Of a stretch of DNA of 64,000 nt, positions 9,677-19,851 are shown in pieces. This DNA is from Diplonema japonicum. Its lineage: Eukaryota; Euglenozoa; Diplonemea; Diplonemida; Diplonemidae. The position numbers and the translations under genes are program-made. The notes below the pieces were generated by a model. It ran no database searches. It was not told the DNA's origin and saw only the letters and a program-made list of their open reading frames with translations. Each line of letters opens with the position of its first letter. Position 1 is the stretch's first letter. The DNA is taken from NCBI GenBank assembly GCA_964019335.1, contig OZ025698.1:417201-481200 (forward strand), written 5' to 3'.

Positions 9677-9780
9677 AAGTCGTGTTTTTGTTTCCCCCCT
9701 ATTTTCATAACGTGAAGAAATGCAAAAAACCAAAAAAAAAAGGAGGGAGGGGGAAGGGGGAAAAAAAAAAAGAGAGAAAG

Positions 9781-12700
9781 ATGTCAACACCACGCCTCGA
9801 TGTTATTCTAAAAGACGAGGCGATCCTGCAGGCGTGCGGGGAGCGAGATGCGGACAACATTGTCATAGTTGAAATCGTGAAGAAGGGCGTGGAGCTACCG
9901 TACTTCGAAACGGAGCAGCTGGAAGAGTGCATGCGAAGGAAAAGCCGGGGAGGGAAGGAGAAAAAAAAAAGCAGACGCGACGAGGCCATCGACAAGGCCG
10001 AGGCATGGAGCGCAGCTGTGGTAATAAGCGAAACGACCGGAAAAGCCGCTAGGGAAATCGCCTTATCAAACACCTTCAAAATCGTCAAAACCACGACTGA
10101 GAAGGACGTTATCGCGACATTACACAACCTACCGAACGTCCTCAGCTTACCAAGGACATCTGCTGTCCTGTCTTGCGTGTTGTACGGGCTGATTTCATCT
10201 CAGAACCCAAAACCGAACCCTGTGAACACATACCCGTACTTCTCAACAACTTGTATGGCGTCCATCGCTGCATGGCAAAACTCAACAACAGAAGAAACTG
10301 GAGAGATCCCATTTGTGTTGATCGGCAAGCCCGAAACATTTTTAGACACATTTCCACGTTCGGCGAGGTTTGCTTCGACATCGACTCCACCGTCGCCTGT
10401 CGGTGTGCTGCATCTCAACGCCAGCGGCAACGAACATGCCGATATTTATTTCAGATACCTTCACAAACTGGGCTTACTGCACGAACTGGTGACGGACGAG
10501 GGGTGCTTCGACGTCGTAGCGGAACAAAACGTCAAAGAAGTACATTGCAACTTGTTAGAAACTCTTGAAAAAGGCGGGCCAACCACCATTTGCTCCGATG
10601 GGTTGACTGACGTCGTCATAGGTAGCGGGATGACTACAGTGACAGGAGTCGTGAGGTCCGCCAGGTTCACCGGCCCCATTGGGTTTATGACAGTCGTCGA
10701 GGGCGGCCACGGTTACAAGATACAGGTCATTGTGAAAATGGACGAACTGGCCGATGAAGGCAGCAAGATCGCTGTGAAGAAACTATCTCCCACCGACACA
10801 ACACGCATTACCGGAAAGATGTCGAGAAGCGATCGTGGCCGCACATGCATTGTGGCATCCACTGTGACCAGACAGTCGGTCCCGCGTTTTGTCCATGACA
10901 AGAACAACATGGTCTCCCTGCTCCCCTGCGATCTCCCGAACATAATCGCATACTGCAAACCGGCAGGACTTCTTGCCATACCAACCGCCACCATCAAGAG
11001 CAACGATCACCCAACAGCATTGTCTGTCGCTTCAAAGCTTTCTGGTGTCAAACTGTACCCGTTGTCGTCTCTGCCGAAGGACGTCAGCGGAGTGTGCTTG
11101 GCTTCAACAACACAACCACAGACCGGTGTCAACCCTGTGTCTGACCTACAGTTGGAGTACCTTCTGCTCGCGTCGAAGGAAGCAGACGACGCAGAGCTTC
11201 TGTACAGGTTCGATGAGGGTAACACGTCGCTTAAGATGCTTCGCACTACCTTTCATGACGATGCCGCCAAGATCGTAAAGCGACACGGTGTGGTTGATGG
11301 AACATGTGCGGGCGGGTTGGGCGTCTCAAAGGTCTTTACAAAACGCTATGGCGTCAAGAGAATCATGCTCCATCTATGGAGGGTCGGCAGCGTCGTCTGC
11401 AACGAGATGGGCACAATGTCCGGCGTGCTCGGATCCCTGCGATGCTTTGAAAGCACCTGTCTGTCCAAAAAAACACCTCTTCCATGCCATATTCGCTGTC
11501 TTGAAGGAATTGAAGCGATCGCAGAAGTCGTCGGCGACACCATGCACGCAGTTGCACACCAAGGAGGCTGTGCTTTCCTGTCGTCAATCATGTCACGAGA
11601 CCCCACTCTTCAAACCCGGGCTGGTACTACTGCATCGTTGCCCGATTTGCTTCACACCTATGCAAGCCACTTACTGACAATAACCCCTGTCGACGGAACC
11701 TTCAAACTGATGTTAAAATCGTCGGAGGGCCGAGACTTAAAGGCCTCGCTGGAAAAACCCCTTGCGGGCCTCATACATGAAAAGCTCGTTGCGAAATCCC
11801 CACAGGACCTCCCGGTTCCTTGGCTTGTCCAAATGATGGGGAGGAAGCTGAGGGAGTACATTCAATCCACCGGGAGGATCGAATTCGACAACACAGAATC
11901 AGCGAACATACTGGGAGACTTTATAAAGACAAGCGGTGACGTGAAGGAACATGGAATTGCGTGGGGGAAGCAAACCGAGTGCAGGACGGCTTCTCATGCA
12001 GAAGGCTGTGTATGCGAATGGACGGTTACGTTGGCTAAACCGGATAACGAAGCAAGCAAAGCCATCGCAATACCAACCCAGTTGAAACCTTTGCAAGCGC
12101 TCCTTCCAGGCGACATCGTTCTTGTGACGAAGGACGCGGGGAGGATAGTCGACATTTCGAAACTGGAGGTCCAGCTTCTCGGATGGGGACAGCCCGTGAG
12201 GATATCCCCCGGACTGTACAAGGTGAAGGATGTTCCTAACCCTTTCCCGCGAAGCTTTTCAACAAGTATTCGCTATGTGGTTGAGATTATCGCATCGGGG
12301 GATCAACACGAAGCAACGGGCAAGTTCATCAATCGCGTGAAGCAACTGAACGCATCAACGTACCACCTTCGACATGAAGTGCTCCACGGTGACGCTGAGC
12401 TGGGTACGCTGCCGTTTGTTTCGTACGATGCCGTTTCGGGTGTTGTGGGTGAAGTGTGTCGTACGCTTGGAACGCCTTCCGAACAGAGTGAATGTGGTCC
12501 CGTTGAGACAAACATCGCATTTTACCTACCAGAAACGGTGCTGTTCGCGAAACCTTTGACACAGAAGAACCGATTGACGGACAGGGTCGAGGAGTTTGTA
12601 AAGACATGGGAGATGAAACCGTTTTCATTCTCCGGGTCGATGGAGGCACCAGTCGCAGCAGTGATCGTTCGATGTGCGTTGCTAGCAGCGGGTTTTGAAG

Positions 12701-13146
12701 AGGAGGCGTGGAGCAACGTGAAAATCGTCGACGCCTGTGCTGGGTCGGGCACACTCTCTGCAGCGGCGTCTTTCATCTACGGGTGCACTGTGTACTCTAA
12801 CGAGCTCAGAGAAGACTTCGCAGAGAACGCACGGTGCAACCTCGCCCACCTTGGAGCCGACAGCATTACGCTTATTGCGCAGGATGCGACGGCCCCCTAC
12901 CCGGCATACTACACAGGCATCGATATCGTATTGTGCAACCCTCCATGGGGGGTGCGTTTCGGGAACTCTTCCGACTCCCTCCCTATCCTATCCTCGTTGT
13001 CGAGGTCCTTCCCTGATGCGCTGTACTGCTTTGTCGCACCGAAGGCGGCATTCGACCTTTTCCTATCCACCAACACGCCGAAAATCACACCGCTGCACAG
13101 AATGCAGTTTGGCGCTGTTGAGATTCTAATATGCAAAAAAGCTTGA
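9781..13146 (+). CDS. large RNA-modification-like fusion: OB-like, degenerate RluA-like, and NPPWG methyltransferase domains
   Basis: 1,121 aa from the ATG at 9781, which follows an A/G-rich tract; the frame is open further upstream but homopolymeric. Residues about 284-360 look like an OB fold (VTGVVRSARFTGPIGFMTVV, ITGKMSRSDRGR). Residues about 383-445 resemble an RluA pseudouridine synthase (AYCKPAGLLAIPT). The motif HRLDxxTSG is changed to SSLPKDVSG, so the catalytic Asp is missing. The C-terminus is a class I methyltransferase of the UPF0020/THUMP-associated type: MEAPVAAVIVR, DACAGSGTLSAAAS (about 983) and NPPWG (about 1053). Such enzymes make m2G in tRNA or rRNA. A THUMP domain may sit just before it but is not certain. 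Substrate is inferred only. Confidence 0.72.
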   Translation: MSTPRLDVILKDEAILQACGERDADNIVIVEIVKKGVELPYFETEQLEECMRRKSRGGKEKKKSRRDEAIDKAEAWSAAVVISETTGKAAREIALSNTFKIVKTTTEKDVIATLHNLPNVLSLPRTSAVLSCVLYGLISSQNPKPNPVNTYPYFSTTCMASIAAWQNSTTEETGEIPFVLIGKPETFLDTFPRSARFASTSTPPSPVGVLHLNASGNEHADIYFRYLHKLGLLHELVTDEGCFDVVAEQNVKEVHCNLLETLEKGGPTTICSDGLTDVVIGSGMTTVTGVVRSARFTGPIGFMTVVEGGHGYKIQVIVKMDELADEGSKIAVKKLSPTDTTRITGKMSRSDRGRTCIVASTVTRQSVPRFVHDKNNMVSLLPCDLPNIIAYCKPAGLLAIPTATIKSNDHPTALSVASKLSGVKLYPLSSLPKDVSGVCLASTTQPQTGVNPVSDLQLEYLLLASKEADDAELLYRFDEGNTSLKMLRTTFHDDAAKIVKRHGVVDGTCAGGLGVSKVFTKRYGVKRIMLHLWRVGSVVCNEMGTMSGVLGSLRCFESTCLSKKTPLPCHIRCLEGIEAIAEVVGDTMHAVAHQGGCAFLSSIMSRDPTLQTRAGTTASLPDLLHTYASHLLTITPVDGTFKLMLKSSEGRDLKASLEKPLAGLIHEKLVAKSPQDLPVPWLVQMMGRKLREYIQSTGRIEFDNTESANILGDFIKTSGDVKEHGIAWGKQTECRTASHAEGCVCEWTVTLAKPDNEASKAIAIPTQLKPLQALLPGDIVLVTKDAGRIVDISKLEVQLLGWGQPVRISPGLYKVKDVPNPFPRSFSTSIRYVVEIIASGDQHEATGKFINRVKQLNASTYHLRHEVLHGDAELGTLPFVSYDAVSGVVGEVCRTLGTPSEQSECGPVETNIAFYLPETVLFAKPLTQKNRLTDRVEEFVKTWEMKPFSFSGSMEAPVAAVIVRCALLAAGFEEEAWSNVKIVDACAGSGTLSAAASFIYGCTVYSNELREDFAENARCNLAHLGADSITLIAQDATAPYPAYYTGIDIVLCNPPWGVRFGNSSDSLPILSSLSRSFPDALYCFVAPKAAFDLFLSTNTPKITPLHRMQFGAVEILICKKA

Positions 13147-13267
13147 ACTCGGGGGGGGGGGGGGGGGGGGGGAATGGAGTAACCATCAATTACTATTTTT
13201 TCTTCTTCTTCCCTCTTTTTTAAAAAGTCAGCACAGGGGAGGGGGGGGAGGGGCCACGATCCACAAT

Positions 13268-16200
13268 ATGAGCGGGGGGGATGCGGAGAACGAGGATATC
13301 CTTGCGCTGCTGAGGCCGTTGTTAATGGACGCCGGACAGCAGGAGGTGAGTTTGGAAGAAGAGGAAGCGATTGGAGAAGTGGAAGATGAGCTGATGTCAT
13401 TGTGCGACAAGCTGGAAGCTATTGAAGACGCCCACGGGAGGAACGCGAACGACTGGAACGAAGCGGCGGTCAAAGACGCAAAGGGCATCATGGTGGAGAT
13501 GTGCGGCGTTCTCAAATCCGAATCCATGGTCTTTGAAGAAAAGTTCGTGAGAGATTTCAACGGTGCCGCGGGGAAGCGGCTGCACCGTGTCAGGAAATAC
13601 TTTACCTCGCATCACCCTGACCGTATCGAAACTATCGTGGGAATGGGTCTCCTCCCAGGCGTGGACGTTATACTGTCATGCCTGGGGCTGTACTGCCTTC
13701 GGTCCATGTGGAGTTCGATGATGGACCCTGATTACCCAGGCACGAGGGATCCTTTAGGTCTGGGGTTTCTTCGCATCAATTTTGAGGATCTTGGTGTTGG
13801 GCGGAATGTAGAGAGGATCACAGAGCTGGCTACTAACCCTGTACAGCTGACGGGCCCCCCGGCCGTCCAGCGTGCCCTCGCAACATCTCTCCTCCGTGTG
13901 GCTATCCGTGATGTCGATGTCTGTTATGAATTTGTCGACAACCCCACCAATGCAAAGAACATGTTGGCACGTTTGTGGTCGTACTGGTTCGGTCCCTCGC
14001 GACCTTCTCCTCGCCGTCCTACGCGGCGGCCTAAAAGCGGCGAGACACCGTCGGCACCCACGACCCCTGTCACTCCCAAGGCGCCTGACAGCCGTGTGAC
14101 CCTCTCCCTCCGTCGCAGGGAAACCCGTCCTTCAACCCCCTCCAACCCACCGCCTCAACCTGCCCCGGAGCAAAAGCGGCCTGGCGATGAACCCGAAGCA
14201 CCCAAACCAAAACGGCGAGGTCTTGCAAACAGGCTCAAGTTGCTGCGGCCGACTGACCTTATCCATGAAAACACTCTGTTTCCCACGGGTTGCAACTCCA
14301 AGGCGCCGCCTGCCATTACGTTGTGCGCTCTCGACACGCACGCACTGGTGCAGCTGCTTGGCGGTTGCGCCACGTGCCAAGAGATACTGGCACCTGCCCT
14401 GCAGGGTGGTCTTCTTGACGTGCTGTTGCAGATCTTGGACCCGACGCACCGCAGCATGCACAGCCACGAGCTAGTCGTCGGGTGCTACAATTTACTTGCC
14501 GCGCTGTTGACGCACAAAAAGTTCGCATTGTTGTTCGTAGATACTAACGGAGTGGAGCAGCTGCTCGAGGACTCCGTGCAGACGGTCGAGGCGGGACTGG
14601 CCCCCATTGCGCAGGGGCAGTGTGGGACATTGCTGACGTTCAGCAAGATGACGCCTGTAGTGGAGAGGTTTGCATCGTCACGATCGGCGTCCATCCCCGA
14701 CGTCATCACTTTCTGCGTTAGTCTCCTCAATTGGAGCAACAACGAACTCAAGAGAGAAGCTTCTCTGGTGCTGGTGCAGCTTCTATCTCTCCCTTCGATG
14801 CTGCACGCCTTTGACGCCAACCCGCACTCCCTAGCAACGATGGTGAACGCATTGGACAATGCGTCCAAGACCACAGACTGCTCGACAGGGTTGGAATCCG
14901 GTCTTTGCTTGGCACTTGAAGCGTACCTGGGCTCACATCTACTACTGTCTACGTCAGGGCTGTGGCCGTCGTCACGAAGATTTGGGAAGAGTATGAGCCG
15001 TGCGGTGTTCAAGGCGCTGCCTAGCAATGCGATCGACAGTTTGGTGTGTCACTTGGAACAGCCTGTAAACGTGGTAGAGAAGCAGTCCAGCACAGGACCT
15101 GAGAAGAAGGCGCAGCCGCATGTCGCTGCGCCTGGCGGCGTGTCTGGGATGACTCTGCTCACGAGAAGCAGGTACCCAACCGCGTCACGCGTTGCAGAGC
15201 TTGGGACCATTCAAGTGTTGCTGAGGCTTCTCCGTGCTGCGTACCGATGGATGAACCTCACGACCATCGACGCCGTGCTCGCTGTCCTGGTGCTGCTCTC
15301 CACCATTCCGTACCTTCACCACACGATCGCTTCCTCCCACATCGAAGAGATCAGCGTGACGTGTGGTTTGGGGCTTCTTCTGGAAGTGGCTAGCGAGACG
15401 TACGAAAACGAGGGTTACCCGCCACCAAAATACCTGAACCTCAAGGCGCTTCGCTGTATCAGGAACTTGGTGACACCGCCGAGCTACGAAGAGCCGCTTC
15501 ACGTGTACAATGAGATCTGGCAGCTGTTCAGGGCTAACTACGGTGTGAAGGTGGTATTAGCTGCCTTGCACGAAAAGAGCACTGCCGACGGCGACGCCAT
15601 TCGATGGCAGGCGTCGAGAATTCTGCTGGCGATGTGCGTGCACCCTGTTTTGAAGGGAATGCTGTCGAAACTCGAGGTCCCTAAAATGCTTGTCAATCTG
15701 CTGCATGAAGGACCGCTGTCGGAAACCGGCCATTTCCCGCACTTTAAAAAAGCATGCCAACTGACGGTGGGCTGCCTGACAGATGCTGGAGGCGGCGCTG
15801 ATGCCGCATGGACACTGGACATGGACCACGCACTACAGAGGTTGGAAAAGAACGTTGTGGTCCAGAACACGGACATTGAGTTCTACAAGAGTGAGATGAT
15901 GCAGATAGTGCATGCTTATCTGAAGTCGGAAGGGATGGATAAGGCAGCCGCGGTTTTGAAAAAGGAGACCGGTCTGCAGCTTCCGAAGAAAGGGAGCACG
16001 CTACGTCCGTTGTGCGAGCTCAGCGACATCGTGAAGTCGTTCTTGAGGCAGCAGACGTTGAACGCATGCTCTAACCCTATCAGCACGCTCCCGACATTCT
16101 CATTGCGGAAGGGAACACAGCCGGCTCTACGTGCCGCGAACGAAAAACCGTCATCGAGCAGCAACGTTGCCGTCCGTATCAGGCAGAGAATGCTGGGAAA

Positions 16201-17441
16201 CCGTACAAAACTGCACTCTTCGTACGATAGGAAACTGGTGTACTCCAGACTGAAGAGCCAGCTCTTAACAAGAGGTGATGCTTACTCCGCAACCATTTCG
16301 CTGGGTTTCTCCAGAGACGGTACCTCTGCACTCGTTGGAACAAACACAGGAGTTGTTGTAGAACATTTCATCACACCGCCTTATGACAAGGATCCTGTTG
16401 ACTACGAGCTGTTTACGGAGCCTGTTGTGGGGATACGGCCGTCGTTGCTTCACGATTTGTATGCGTTTTGGATGGACGACAAGGTAGCGGTGCACGATGC
16501 GAAAGATATCTCTGCGATGAGGGTGGAGCTCCCGGGGTACCGTTCCGCCGTGTTCGGGAACTGGAACCCGAAGATCGTTCTTGCCACGAAGTCGGGGGCG
16601 GCGACAGCAGCACTTGTTGACCTAGAAACCAAGCGGCTCGTCATGGAGTGGCGTGACATGGACAGGCGTGTGGACAACGAGCTCAACCTCGCATGCACCA
16701 ACAGCGACGACAGTATAGTTCTGTCAGATGCTGTTCTTTACGATATCCGGCAGTCCGCCGACAGGGCGATCCACCGCTATGACAAGCTCACCCAACACTC
16801 CCGTGGTATCATCTCCGCCTCGCAGCATCAGGTTATCATTGACAAAGAGGTTTGTTTTTTTTTTTTTTTTGGGGGAAAAAAAAAAAAAAAAAGGTCTGGG
16901 ATACACGGACGCACCGCCTCTTGTGCACCATCCCGTCACTGGCGTCCAGTGTGATGCAGCCGTGTTGGAAGGGGCATGTTATTTACGGTATGGATTGGAA
17001 GAAGAAGGAAAAAGTTTTTTTTAAAAGGTATAAAGCATCGAATAGAAAGTGAGGTCGAAGCAGTTAAGCACACCACGTATGTGAAGGAATAAAAATAACA
17101 ACACCTTTTTCCCCTTTCTCAGGTTCACGGTTGTTGATGGTGTGAGTTTTGACCACATCACCACTCAGAACCAATATGACCAAGTTGAAGATTTCGCCTC
17201 AGACCCTACAGGGGCTTTCATCGGCTGCTCGCTGGTCAGCGACGGTGAGTCTCAAGTAAAGCTCTATCATGTTGGCCGCACCACGAACAGCGACGACAGC
17301 GAAACAGACGACCAGGAGACCCACTCAGATGACGCAGGCAATGGTAACGACACAGGTACTGATGACCAGGAGGAAGATGAGGAAGACTGGACAGGCACCG
17401 CAGATTCTGATAGCGGTGAGATGATCCAAGAATGGGACTAG
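13268..17441 (+). CDS. DCAF1: DCAF1 (VPRBP) homologue, CUL4-DDB1 substrate receptor
   Basis: Three exons (13268-16849, 16894-17027, 17123-17441) give 1,344 aa in one frame. The 44-nt intron GTTTGT...AAAAAG and the 95-nt intron GTATAA...CTCAG are short. The order is the DCAF1 order. It has an Armadillo-like N-terminal half with a Pro-rich basic insert (about residues 240-320). A LisH motif follows near 875-900 (MMQIVHAYLKSEGMDKAAAVL). A WD40 propeller comes next (SDAVLYDIRQS; VWDTRTH after intron 1), and the tail is acidic and ends in EWD. The second WDxR motif is intact; the first is YDIR. The human protein links targets to CUL4-DDB1. Intron 1 splits the codons just before the WDTR motif. Confidence 0.9.
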
Positions 17442-17767
17442 AAAAACAAAAAAAAAAACAAAAAGAAGAAGAAAAAAAACAACATTAAAAACGAAAAGAA
17501 GAAGGAAGAAAAAAAGATCAGTTTACAGTTCACCTTTATTATTTTATTTTTTTTTTAAATGTTGGACCCCCTGTTTTCGCAGCCGTGACAATGCGTTGTA
17601 GTGGGAATCTTCCCTTTTGTCGGTCCTACCAAGCAGTTTTCCATTTTTTTTTTCTTTCCCCGGAGTTAGAAAGAAAAAAGAAGGGGAAAAAAAAAAGAGA
17701 CGAAAGCAGTTTTTTTTTTTTTTTTTTTTTTTTTAGAAGAAACTTAAAGACATTCTGAGGCGGAGAA
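17442..17767. other. spacer
   Basis: A/G-rich then T-rich homopolymer filler with a 22-nt T run near 17711. No gene recognised. Confidence 0.7.
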
Positions 17768-18407
17768 ATGAAGAGAAATGCACCGTCTGTGCAGCTAGCC
17801 GTGAGCCTTCCCTCCTCGGAGTGGGTGACTGTTGACGCAGAGGCAACAGAAAGCATGAAGGAGGTGAAGGGGAGAATCGCGTCGTTGGCCAAACTCGGCA
17901 AGAACGCCTTCGTCCTCACTTTCGATGGGGAGGAGGTGGGGGATGACAGTGACGGGAGGGCAGTTGGGGACCTTCCCTTCGAGGACCAGAGCACGCTTAA
18001 GGTAGTCTACAACAAGAAACATGAGATTCTCATGAAACTAGACGAAATGGGGTACAAGGAAGGAATGGCACGAGTGATAAAGGTGCTGAGCCCAAAATCT
18101 AAGAGGCCTTGGAGGTCCTTTGATAAGCAGATGTGCGAGATTCTGGGCTTGATGGCCGACGCTGGGCTTTGCGAAGACCTGGAGGAAGTCAGCACAGTGC
18201 TTTTTCTCTTGGCGGAAAAACACCAGCTTCTTCTTAACAGTGCGGAGCTCCTCCTCACCCGTACTGGGGTTGACATCAACGGGGAGAATGCCCATCAGCA
18301 GACGCCACTTTACGTGGCTGTAGCCGCAACAGGCTCCTACGGGGAAATGGCAGACCTGTTCGTGAGGCACGGCGCTGATGCAGATTGTTTAAATTCAGAT
18401 TGTTCAG

Positions 18408-18441
<34 letters not shown>

Positions 18442-18442
18442 G
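17768..18442 (+). CDS. ubiquitin-like/ankyrin protein, probably truncated
   Basis: The N-terminal 75 residues resemble a ubiquitin-like fold (LAVSLPSSEWVTVDAE, KVKGRIASLAKLGKN-type helix, LTFDGEEVGDD, LKVVYN). A helical middle follows, then one ankyrin-like repeat (NAHQQTPLYVAVAATGSYGEMADLFVRHGADAD). Soon after, the frame enters a run of over 30 A encoding poly-lysine and stops at TAG 18440-18442. The relative at 54602 continues with several more repeats to 457 aa. A 9-bp direct repeat (CAGATTGTT) sits just before the A tract. I read this as a 3'-truncated gene or pseudogene; an unseen downstream exon is the alternative. Confidence 0.6.
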
Positions 18443-18556
18443 CATGATATAAAAAAAAAAAAATAAATCGTTCTTGTGTGGTGGGATGAAAATCTATGGA
18501 GACATCATGCGTTCATCCAAAGTCGTGACAGGTTTATAAAAAAAAAAAAAAAAAAA

Positions 18557-18916
18557 ATGGATTTGGCCAACCGAAAGAACTCTGTACAAGTGGTGCGGGA
18601 AGCGAACAGGGCGCACAAATGGGAACACGGCTCAGTGTGGAAACGATGCTGTAAGAAGGTTGCTTACAGCTTCCCTCCGCCGCCACAAGAGTCGAGGTCA
18701 TGGGAAGATGTGAACAGGCTCCCCCAGAGGGACCACGACAGGCAGTTCACACACGCTGAACTACCGAATGTTCACTACAAATCTAACAAGGGTCACAAAA
18801 AGGCGAAACTCGGTATTTCCAGGAAGTATAACGGGAGGAGTGGTACGTGGAACCGCAGAATGCTTCGCCACGGCAACGCGTTGATGGACTGCGAGATGCT
18901 TGATTTCCGTATTTGA
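18557..18916 (+). CDS. small RAHKW-family protein
   Basis: 119 aa, with the ATG at the end of an A tract. It has VVREANRAHKWEHGSVWKRC, then SRSWEDVNRLPQRDHDRQF, NKGHKKAKLG, and the ending CEMLDFRI. It is clearly homologous to 3402 and 4311, with a longer Pro-rich linker between the W and SWED motifs. It forms a second pair with the more divergent 19100 gene, 183 bp downstream. No domain is recognised beyond the family pattern. Confidence 0.75.
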   Translation: MDLANRKNSVQVVREANRAHKWEHGSVWKRCCKKVAYSFPPPPQESRSWEDVNRLPQRDHDRQFTHAELPNVHYKSNKGHKKAKLGISRKYNGRSGTWNRRMLRHGNALMDCEMLDFRI

Positions 18917-19099
18917 GCCAAAATTATGTTTACCCCTAACTTTAAAAAAAGAAAAAAAAAATTCTTTTCTTCTGTATTTTCTTTGTCCTAACCATCTGAA
19001 GAAAACGACGCTCCCTCTCTCTCTTTTTATTATTTTTTTTTATTTGCTAGAATATACACGAACTAAAAAGGTTTTACAAAAAAAAAAAAAAAAAAGATT

Positions 19100-19393
19100 A
19101 TGACCGATTTCGAGGCAGCAAAGTACAGCGTGAGGTTGAACCGAGACCACAACCAGGCCCACAAATGGGACAACGAGAAGGTCTGGAAGCGAATGGAAGC
19201 ACCTGCGATGCCGGAACAGTCGTGGAAGGACAGCGACCGCCTTCCTCAGGACGCCTGTGATAAACGCCTCTTTGGCAAGGCACACTGGAGGTACAAACCC
19301 AAGAAATCCACGAAAGGTGTGAACAAGCCCGCACGTGGGTCATCCCGCCACTGCGCTTTCACCACCCAGGAGGTGTGTGATACAAGGTTGTAG
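19100..19393 (+). CDS. small protein, divergent RAHKW-family member, tentatively CFAP144/FAM183-like
   Basis: 97 aa after an A tract. It keeps QAHKWDNEKVWKR, QSWKDSDRLPQD, RLFGKAHW and a KPKKSTKGVNK motif, but lacks the DFR ending. The order V...N...HK, then P..SW.D...P.D.RF, then PKK and TTQEV, resembles FAM183/CFAP144, a small protein inside ciliary doublet microtubules. This likeness is by eye and weak, so no gene symbol is given. If right, the whole family could be microtubule inner proteins. Confidence 0.6.
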   Translation: MTDFEAAKYSVRLNRDHNQAHKWDNEKVWKRMEAPAMPEQSWKDSDRLPQDACDKRLFGKAHWRYKPKKSTKGVNKPARGSSRHCAFTTQEVCDTRL

Positions 19394-19851
19394 ACCTGTG
19401 TTCTATTTTCTTTTTTATTTATTTATCTCCATACATTCATTTCTCATTCTATCCTTTTCTTTTTGAAATGTGTCCTATAGCATTGTTATAAAAAAAAAAA
19501 GTATGAACGAAGGGTATGTCTCACAAGACCTTCCCTTTTTAACTCATATAGCAAAAAAAAAATTTTTTTTTCCCCCCCTTCTTCCCTCCCTCTTTTTCTC
19601 TTTTTTTTTTTTCTTTCTTGGTGGCGCCGTTAATGTGTGGTGTAAGAATATCACAACAGGCCCCCCCCCCCTCCTCAATTGGAGGGTGCAAAATATAAAA
19701 AAAAAAAAGTAAAGGTTTTCTCCAGATTCATCCTAACCCTGTTTTTTCTTCTTCTTTTTTTTCTTTAGCGTTCATGTGTTTGATTCCCATTATCCCACTT
19801 CACCACAAAGGAAAAGGGAGCGGGGGGAAGAGGGGGAGGAAACACAAAACC
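19394..19851. other. spacer
   Basis: T/C-rich sequence with A, T and C tracts. A polypyrimidine run ending TTTCTTTAG at about 19768 looks like a splice acceptor shortly before the next gene and may belong to a 5' UTR intron or a trans-splice site. No gene recognised. Confidence 0.6.
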
